In this document: one piece after another, positions 1 to 5,042 of the stretch
How positions within the stretch are numbered: position 1 is the stretch's first letter
Layout: each line of letters opens with the position of its first letter
Assembly (NCBI GenBank): GCA_938030645.1
Contig: CALHHQ010000204.1
Coordinates: forward strand, 1 to 8,388
DNA length: 8,388 nucleotides
Source of the DNA: an uncultured Rhizobiaceae group bacterium
GTDB taxonomy: Bacteria > Pseudomonadota > Alphaproteobacteria > Rhizobiales > Rhizobiaceae
Reading direction: 5' to 3'
The notes under the pieces: generated by a model
Databases searched by the model: none
What the model saw: only the letters and a program-made list of their open reading frames with translations
What the model was told of the DNA's origin: nothing
Translations under genes and position numbers: made by a program

Positions 1-93
1 TTCACCCATCCCCAAACTTCACAAATGATTAACCAGACCTTTTTGCACTATTTCAATTTGTAACTGTCATCATCTCAGCAGGATTTTGGGTGA

Positions 94-98
94 AAGGG
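94..98 (+). promoter_or_regulatory. Ribosome-binding site of the unknown-protein gene
   Basis: AAGGG lies 7 nt before the ATG at 106, which is good spacing and supports this start. The leader at 1-93 shows a TTGCAC hexamer at 43-48 that could be a -35 element, but no convincing -10 follows at normal spacing. A TTAACCAG sequence at 29-36 is one base off the CtrA half-site TTAACCAT. Neither is strong enough to call alone. Confidence 0.6.
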
Positions 99-105
99 CC
101 GTGAG

Positions 106-1080
106 ATGAGTGAACTTGAGCTTCCGACCAAACTGGTTGAAATGATTGAGCGTGGGCGCATTTCTAACGATGATGTGCGTTATTTGCGTCAGGATTATTT
201 CAAGGATTCAAAGCTTTGCCGAACTGAGGCGGAATCTTTGTTTGCCCTTGATGCAGCTGTGAAAGAGAAGTCTGCGATCTGGGACGAGTTTTTCATCGAA
301 GCCATGGTTGATCACATTGTGAATCAGGCTGAGCCCGTTGGGCATATCAGCGAAGAAAACGCTGATTGGTTGAAAAGCTGCATTTCGCGCAATGGTCTCG
401 TAGATGGTCCTGTTCGTTTGGAAATGTTGGTCAAAGTGTTTGAGGTTGCCAAATCCGCACCACAATCACTTCTCACATTCGCTCTAACGCAGGTTTCCGA
501 GGCCGTTTTGAACAATCAGGGGCCTTTGGCACAGAGCCGTTTGGCTGGAAAACAAATCATTTGTAAATCAGATGTGGAACTGCTGCGCCGTATGATTTTC
601 GGGTTTGGCAGCGATAGCGGCTTGGCGATTTCAAAAGAGGAAGCAGAATTCCTGTTTGATCTCAATGATCGCACGATCGAAGCTGAAAACGATCCGACAT
701 GGTCTGATCTTTTTGTGCGCTCTATCGGGAATTACCTGTTGGCGACAATTGATGGGACAGAACCATCCCGTGCCGCTGTGCTGTCGAAAGACAAGTTCAT
801 GACAGGCGATGGCTTGTTTGACGGCTTGGTGAACACTTTGAAATCAGCATTTGCAGAAATGCGTCCATTGCACGAGGTTTTAGACCAAGAGCGCGAGACA
901 CAAAATGCGCAAATCGCTACCAATCATGCTGAGGCAGAACGTTTGACATCAAGCGAAGCGGCTTGGGTGATCGAACGCATTCAGCGTGATGGTGAAACAC
1001 ATGAAAACGAAAAAGCACTGTTGGCATTCATCAAAGAAGAAGCCAGTGAGTTGCACGCATCTTTGAAAAGCGCTGCATAA
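106..1080 (+). CDS. Conserved-looking helical protein of unknown function with internal duplication
   Basis: Codes for 324 residues with no signal peptide or membrane segment, so it is probably cytoplasmic. It is acidic, rich in Glu, Ala and Leu, and appears all-helical. The start is supported by an AAGGG Shine-Dalgarno at 94-98, 7 nt upstream of the ATG. The protein contains two related halves. Residues 19-28 (ISNDDVRYLR) align with 152-161 (ICKSDVELLR); EAESLFALD at 41-49 aligns with EAEFLFDLN at 179-187; W59 aligns with W199; and a helix around W88 (81-95) aligns with one around W287 (280-294). The second half carries about 65 extra residues (roughly 211-279) before its last helix. The C-terminal stretch 293-311 (RDGETHENEKALLAFIKEE) is the most family-like part. 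I recall similar uncharacterised proteins in alphaproteobacteria but cannot assign a function. The gene converges on rne, and a strong terminator follows it. Confidence 0.85.
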   Translation: MSELELPTKLVEMIERGRISNDDVRYLRQDYFKDSKLCRTEAESLFALDAAVKEKSAIWDEFFIEAMVDHIVNQAEPVGHISEENADWLKSCISRNGLVDGPVRLEMLVKVFEVAKSAPQSLLTFALTQVSEAVLNNQGPLAQSRLAGKQIICKSDVELLRRMIFGFGSDSGLAISKEEAEFLFDLNDRTIEAENDPTWSDLFVRSIGNYLLATIDGTEPSRAAVLSKDKFMTGDGLFDGLVNTLKSAFAEMRPLHEVLDQERETQNAQIATNHAEAERLTSSEAAWVIERIQRDGETHENEKALLAFIKEEASELHASLKSAA

Positions 1081-1098
1081 TCAAAGTTATAACAGTTT

Positions 1099-1146
1099 CC
1101 AATATCAACGTGGGGCCAATTTTATAATTGGAATTGGGGATATTGG
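1099..1146. repeat. Nested inverted repeats in the 3' region between two convergent genes
   Basis: The outer arms CCAATATC (1099-1106) and GATATTGG (1139-1146) are perfect 8-bp complements. Inside them CCAATT (1116-1121) and AATTGG (1126-1131) form a perfect 6-bp stem with a TTAT loop. The unpaired spacers are 9 nt (1107-1115) and 7 nt (1132-1138), so the RNA could fold as two stacked helices with an internal loop. The element starts 18 nt after the stop codon of the upstream gene and ends 4 nt before the terminator hairpin. It may protect the 3' end of that mRNA or be the body of a small 3'-derived RNA; both roles are inference. Confidence 0.55.
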
Positions 1147-1150
1147 TACA

Positions 1151-1184
1151 ACGGGCGACCATCCGGGGGGAGGTCGCCCGTTTT
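1151..1184 (+). terminator. Strong intrinsic terminator, possibly bidirectional
   Basis: ACGGGCGACC (1151-1160) pairs perfectly with GGTCGCCCGT (1172-1181) around an 11-nt G-rich loop, and a TTTT run (1181-1184) follows on the plus strand. It ends transcription of the unknown-protein gene. Read from the minus strand the same stem lies 30 nt past the rne stop codon. There it is followed only by a weak TTGT tract, so it may stop or stabilise the rne mRNA less efficiently. Confidence 0.85.
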
Positions 1185-1211
1185 CAATTCTGCTTCAAAA
1201 ACACACGTGCC

Positions 1212-4200
1212 TTAGAAAAACTTGCGCTGCCACCAGCCGCCCTTTTTGGACTTAGGTGCGTCTTCCTTTGGTGCATCGGCAGGCTCGGACACAGCTTCAA
1301 CAGCGGCTTCAGCTGCAGCAGTTTCCGCATCAGACTCTTTCACCCGTCGTGTGTTCCGGCGCGGCGCACGCGGTGCGTCGTCTGTGGCAACCGTATCGTC
1401 TTTTACTGGCTCGCCATCTGTATTTGCATCGACAGCTGGAGCTTGTTCAACGGGTTTGCTTTCAGCTTTTGACTTGCGAGGCCGTGAGGTGCGGCGCGGT
1501 TTTTCATCGCTTTCTTCAGCAGTTGTCTCTTTTTCCTCAGAAACAGCTTCAACAGTTTCATCTGCCTTTTTGCGGCGCGAACGACGCTTTGGCTTTTGTT
1601 CAGCCTCTTCCGCATCAGGAACATCAGTTGAGGTCTGTTCTTCCGCAACAGATTCCGATGCAGTTGTTTCGGCAGTCGCTTCTTCGCTGTTTTCACCATC
1701 AACATTGGCTGTTTCATCACCGTTCGCAGACCCACCGCGGCGACGACGTCTCCGACGTTTACGCTTCTTGCCATCGCCTTCGCCATTTTCTTCGTTTGCG
1801 TCAGCATCAGCTGCGGCAGGAGAGGTGGTCTCTTCTACAGCTTCCGTTGGCGCAATTGTATCTGGCTGAACGGCCGTATCAGCCGCAGGCTTGCGGTTTG
1901 ATTGCTCGCCACGTTCAATCGCACACGGGTTCAGTCCCAATGTATTGTCCGTTTCAATGGTGATATTCACACCGAAACGCGTTTCCAGATCGCTGAGGCT
2001 CTCACGCTTAGTGTTCAGCAGGTAGAGCGCGGTCTCGGTGCTCACCTTCACTGTCAAATGATTGCGAGAGTTTTTGTTAAGGTGATCTTCAATGGCGCGA
2101 ACCACGGTCAACGCGACAGAAGAGCTGGACCGCACATGGCCAAGGCCATCACAGGTCGGACAGGTCTGGGTCGTAGATTCCAAAACACTGGCACGAATGC
2201 GCTGACGCGACATCTCCATAAGGCCAAAGTGGGAAATACGGCCCACCTGAATGCGCGCACGATCGTTTTTCAAAGCATCCTTCAGACGCTTCTCGACGTT
2301 ACGGACGTTGCGCTTGTCTTCCATATCGATGAAATCGATGACGATCAGACCAGCCAAATCGCGCAAGCGCAATTGACGTGCCACTTCATCGGCGGCTTCC
2401 AGGTTGGTTTGTGTCGCCGTGTCTTCAACCGAATGCTGCTTTGTAGACCGACCGGAGTTCACATCAATCGCCACCAAAGCTTCTGTTTGATCGATAATGA
2501 GGTATCCGCCGGACTTCAAAGTCACTTGTGGTTGCAACATGGCATCCAACTGCGCTTCTACGCCCATACGCGTGAACATAGGAACCTTATCGCGATACAG
2601 CTTCACGTTCTTAGCCTGTTCAGGCATCAGCATGGTCATAAAGTCTTTGGCCTCTTTGAAGCCGTCTTCGCCGGCGACCAGAATTTCGCCAGTGTCCTTG
2701 TCGAACAGATCGCGGATGGATCGTTTGATCAAGCTGCCTTCTTCATAGGTGAGGCAAGGTGCGGTAGATTCCAGCGTGAGCGTGCGGACATTTTCCCACA
2801 AGCGCATCAGGTATTCGAAATCGCGTTGAATTTCTTCTGGACTGCGTGAAGCACCAGCGGTGCGCAAAATAACGCCCATACCCTGCGGCACTTCTAGTTT
2901 AGAAGCTGTGGCCTTCAAACGCTTGCGATCTGCAGAATTGGTGATTTTTCGTGAAATTCCGCCACCGCGAGCGGTGTTTGGCATCAGCACAGAATAACGA
3001 CCAGCCAGCGACAGATAAGTGGTCAAAGCCGCGCCTTTGTTACCACGTTCTTCTTTGACCACCTGAACCAAAAGAATCTGGCGGCGTTTGATGACTTCTT
3101 GAATTTTGTAGTGACGGCGGGTCGCACGACGAACTGGCACAGCCACTTCCTCTAGAGCATCTTCAGCGCCAACAGCTTCTACTTCGTTATTGCCATTGTC
3201 TGAATCATTGCTGTCGTCAGCATTGTTGTGCTTTTTGGAACGGCTGCGGCGGGAACGACTGCGCGAACGAGATTTGCGCGGCTTTTCTTCACCTTCCGTC
3301 GTTTCATCATCCTTTGAATCCGAGCTTTCCGCAGGCGTTTCGTCTGCAGCAATGGCGTCCTCGCGCGGTGTTTCAACATCATCAGATGCCTCAACCTTCT
3401 TTTTGCGCGATGTACGACGTGTACGTTTCTTTGGAGCTTCCTCTGCGGGTGCATCTTCCGATACGGTTTCGGTGGAGCTTTCCTCAGCGTTCGTTTCTTC
3501 TGGGCTTTCAACCTTTTTCTTGCGTGAAGTCCGACGTTTCGGCTTCGGCTTTTCTTCGGTTTCGCCAGATGGCTCAGAAGTGGTCTCTTCCGTTGCTTCC
3601 TCAGCTACGGGTTCTTTCTTTTTACGCGTTGCGCGTTTGCGAGGTTTCTTTGCAGGCTCTTCGCCGGCAGGTTCTGAAACCACATCATCACCATCATTGT
3701 CAGCAGACATTGAGGTGTCGTCGCTGTCGCTTTCTTCGTCAGTGGTGACTTCGGGAGCAGGGGATTTATCTGCATCAGACACTTCGTCTGAAGATTTTGC
3801 TTCTGTTGCGTCCTCACCATCTTCACTCGCATCTGCATCTGCAGATTTTTTGCCACGGCGACGTGAACGGCGTTTTCGAGCAGGCTTTTCAGCTGCTTCC
3901 GCTTCTACGTCATCTTCTGCATCACCGTTGGCCTCATCATCACCATGGGCCTTTGCTTCTGCTTCTTCAGCGATGCGAGCATCTTCTGCTTCCGCATCAA
4001 GCAATGCCTGACGGTCGGCTACAGGAATTTGGTAATAGTCTGGATGAATTTCGCTGAAAGCGAGGAAGCCGTGACGGTTGCCACCATAGTCGACAAATGC
4101 CGCCTGAAGGGAAGGTTCTACACGGGTAACTTTGGCGAGATAGATATTGCCGCGAAGCTGGGTTTTGTGTTCCGACTCAAAGTCGAATTCATCAACCTTG

Positions 4201-4271
4201 TTGCCACGAACCATTGCGACCCGGGTTTCTTCCGGATGGGCCGCATCGATCAGCATCTTGTTGTTTGCCAT
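1212..4271 (-). CDS. rne: Ribonuclease E, alphaproteobacterial type with large S1-domain insert
   Basis: A 1019-residue endoribonuclease that starts decay of mRNA and matures rRNA and tRNA, and scaffolds the degradosome. I chose the ATG at 4271 because MANNKMLIDAAHPEETRV is the usual family start and a GGAAAG sequence lies 8 nt upstream; an in-frame GTG at 4298 would add 9 residues. The S1 domain begins near residue 35 (FVDYGG around 59-64), is interrupted by a charged, disordered insert at about 85-378, and resumes with KEERGNKGAALTT (406-418). The 5'-sensor pair is R470-T471. The DNase I-like catalytic aspartates are D603 (AIDVNSG) and D646 (VIDFIDM), 43 residues apart as in E. coli D303/D346. 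The Zn-link CPTC is C704/C707. The tail from about 790 is acidic with basic blocks, including seven consecutive Arg, and ends in GGWWQRKFF. In Caulobacter a GWW motif binds PNPase. The protein is longer than most relatives, mainly through the insert. It is convergent with the upstream gene and divergent from the amidase. Confidence 0.97.
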   Translation of the reverse strand: MANNKMLIDAAHPEETRVAMVRGNKVDEFDFESEHKTQLRGNIYLAKVTRVEPSLQAAFVDYGGNRHGFLAFSEIHPDYYQIPVADRQALLDAEAEDARIAEEAEAKAHGDDEANGDAEDDVEAEAAEKPARKRRSRRRGKKSADADASEDGEDATEAKSSDEVSDADKSPAPEVTTDEESDSDDTSMSADNDGDDVVSEPAGEEPAKKPRKRATRKKKEPVAEEATEETTSEPSGETEEKPKPKRRTSRKKKVESPEETNAEESSTETVSEDAPAEEAPKKRTRRTSRKKKVEASDDVETPREDAIAADETPAESSDSKDDETTEGEEKPRKSRSRSRSRRSRSKKHNNADDSNDSDNGNNEVEAVGAEDALEEVAVPVRRATRRHYKIQEVIKRRQILLVQVVKEERGNKGAALTTYLSLAGRYSVLMPNTARGGGISRKITNSADRKRLKATASKLEVPQGMGVILRTAGASRSPEEIQRDFEYLMRLWENVRTLTLESTAPCLTYEEGSLIKRSIRDLFDKDTGEILVAGEDGFKEAKDFMTMLMPEQAKNVKLYRDKVPMFTRMGVEAQLDAMLQPQVTLKSGGYLIIDQTEALVAIDVNSGRSTKQHSVEDTATQTNLEAADEVARQLRLRDLAGLIVIDFIDMEDKRNVRNVEKRLKDALKNDRARIQVGRISHFGLMEMSRQRIRASVLESTTQTCPTCDGLGHVRSSSSVALTVVRAIEDHLNKNSRNHLTVKVSTETALYLLNTKRESLSDLETRFGVNITIETDNTLGLNPCAIERGEQSNRKPAADTAVQPDTIAPTEAVEETTSPAAADADANEENGEGDGKKRKRRRRRRRGGSANGDETANVDGENSEEATAETTASESVAEEQTSTDVPDAEEAEQKPKRRSRRKKADETVEAVSEEKETTAEESDEKPRRTSRPRKSKAESKPVEQAPAVDANTDGEPVKDDTVATDDAPRAPRRNTRRVKESDAETAAAEAAVEAVSEPADAPKEDAPKSKKGGWWQRKFF

Positions 4272-4272
4272 T

Positions 4273-4292
4273 GAATTGTCTTTCCGCAATTC
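4273..4292 (-). promoter_or_regulatory. RNase E ribosome-binding site held in a hairpin loop
   Basis: On the minus strand GAATTG (4292-4287) and CAATTC (4278-4273) are perfect 6-nt complements enclosing the 8-nt loop CGGAAAGA, which holds the GGAAAG Shine-Dalgarno sequence (plus strand 4280-4285). One base separates the stem from the ATG at 4271. The site fixes the start choice. It also suggests a weak, AU-rich structure that could be melted or cut to tune translation. The hairpin is seen in the sequence; the regulatory role is inferred. Confidence 0.5.
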
Positions 4293-4624
4293 CGGCACAT
4301 CTCAATCTCGATCGTCTGCCGCGTCCAGGAGGGGCGGGAGGAATGGAGGTTATGAGAATGTCGGAACTGACTGTAATGTGGACTGGCAAATCTGTCAGAT
4401 GCTGTGTCGCGCGCCGCGCGTGGTTAGCAAGTGCAGGTTTGAAACAAACAGGGCGTTTTATTTGCGCAAACAGTGAAGCATTGACGGGGCGGAACTCAAT
4501 TACGCGCCCTCCATCAAATTCTTTTGTCTGCTTTTTCGCCTGTGCCATTTGCTCAGTCTCAGCCTAAAAATGATCTCACACGGGGTTCCGTGCTTGAACG
4601 GTGGATGCGTGGTTTCAACACGCT

Positions 4625-4672
4625 GCCCAGTCAAATAGATTGCTGGGCTGTTTGTTCGTGAAGCGCAGCCCA
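4625..4672 (-). repeat. Competing hairpins in the rne leader
   Basis: Three segments share complementarity: GCCCAG (4625-4630), CTGGGCTG (4643-4650) and CAGCCCA (4666-4672). The middle one can pair with the first (6 bp, extended by CAA/TTG past a one-base bulge, loop ATAGA) or with the third (7 bp, 15-nt loop), but not with both. In the rne transcript the order is third, middle, first, so an early-forming hairpin could be displaced by a later one. No T-run follows, so this is not a classic attenuator. A switching role is inference. Confidence 0.45.
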
Positions 4673-4694
4673 CTCTTGCGGGGCGTGCGGTCAC

Positions 4695-4706
4695 AAATTC
4701 GAATTT
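4695..4706. repeat. 12-bp perfect palindrome, possible operator
   Basis: AAATTCGAATTT reads the same on both strands and lies in the rne leader region, about 30 bp downstream in the rne direction of the TTGACA at 4743-4738. A dimeric regulator could bind here. A chance AT-rich palindrome is the alternative. Confidence 0.25.
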
Positions 4707-4813
4707 CCGGTAAAACTGCAAAACAGCTCATACAACGTGTCAAAAGAGCGTTTCCAATCAGCATTGTTGAGCCGACAGGCGAATCTCGATTTCCACTGTT
4801 CCAATATTGATAA

Positions 4814-4833
4814 AAATAAAATCAAATAAAATC
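4814..4833. repeat. Tandem 10-bp A-tract repeat, probable intrinsic bend
   Basis: The decamer AAATAAAATC occurs twice with no gap. Because the unit is about one helical turn, its A-tracts face the same side of the DNA and should curve it. It sits near the middle of the divergent region, about 115 bp upstream of the candidate amidase promoter and about 70 bp upstream of the TTGACA on the rne strand. It could be an UP-like or nucleoid-protein site, but no known consensus was matched. Confidence 0.4.
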
Positions 4834-4947
4834 AGTGGGTAAGGATTGTAAATTTGTACATTCCCCGACACGGCTTTGCTGTTGCGCATTCTATTTACCG
4901 CGTGTGAAATGTAGGCTTGCAGCCCATGAAAGACAAGCGCCAATTTT

Positions 4948-4974
4948 TTGACACAGATAACTTGAATGTAATTT
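4948..4974 (+). promoter_or_regulatory. Candidate amidase promoter
   Basis: An exact TTGACA -35 hexamer lies at 4948-4953. TAATTT at 4969-4974 gives a 15-nt spacer, and TGTAAT at 4967-4972 is a better -10 match but only 13 nt away. Spacing is therefore short either way. The place, about 70 nt before the amidase start, is right. The call is tentative. Confidence 0.3.
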
Positions 4975-5014
4975 GCAGGGTTAGAAGGCCCGAAACGTCA
5001 ATCGTTACTGCGTA

Positions 5015-5022
5015 TTAACCAT
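5015..5022 (+). promoter_or_regulatory. CtrA-type half-site upstream of the amidase gene
   Basis: TTAACCAT matches exactly the half-site motif described for the alphaproteobacterial cell-cycle regulator CtrA. It ends 20 nt before the amidase ATG. The second half (TTGG at 5026-5029, seven bases further) fits the full TTAA-N7-TTAA form poorly. The position downstream of the candidate promoter would suit repression. Cell-cycle control of a septal amidase would make sense, but an 8-bp match can be chance. Confidence 0.3.
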
Positions 5023-5042
5023 AAATTGGCTACAGGTCATAC

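Larger units (their letters stand above)
4272..5042. other. Divergent rne/amidase control region (771 bp without a confident gene)
   Basis: This gap separates the divergent rne and amidase starts. The rne side (4272 to about 4750) holds the hairpin around the ribosome-binding site, three CCTCC tracts on the minus strand (4328-4349), a GC-rich imperfect hairpin with core CGCGC/GCGCG (4408-4420), complementary arms AGGGCG/CGCCCT (4450-4455 and 4505-4510), the alternative hairpins at 4625-4672, and a 12-bp palindrome. An exact TTGACA on the minus strand (4743-4738) is a possible -35 for rne, but the hexamer 17 nt further (TGCAGT) is a poor -10, so no rne promoter is called. The amidase side (4800-5042) is AT-rich with a tandem A-tract repeat, a candidate promoter and a CtrA half-site. 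Several short open frames cross the region. None has family resemblance that I recognise. Confidence 0.7.

Noticed and set aside
1222..1963. Two long plus-strand open frames (215 and 235 codons) at the 3' end of rne
   Set aside because: They are antisense shadows of the charged RNase E tail. The Ser- or Leu/Gln-rich products simply mirror its Glu, Ala and Arg codons.
1902..2849. A 315-codon plus-strand frame over the RNase E catalytic region
   Set aside because: It is the complement of the conserved catalytic domain, with no family likeness or ribosome-binding site of its own.
3190..4011. A 273-codon Ser-rich plus-strand frame
   Set aside because: It is a mirror of the acidic/basic S1 insert; the low-complexity product follows from codon composition.
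3134..4017. Regular charged repeats that might suggest a CRISPR or minisatellite array
   Set aside because: The repetition is at the protein level with irregular unit length, and it lies inside an intact rne frame.
4272..4298. GTG start of rne at 4298, adding nine residues
   Set aside because: The ATG at 4271 has a ribosome-binding site at good spacing and begins with the family-typical N-terminus.
4601..4810. A 69-codon plus-strand frame in the divergent region
   Set aside because: It lacks a ribosome-binding site and crosses the alternative hairpins and the palindrome; the product resembles no family I know.
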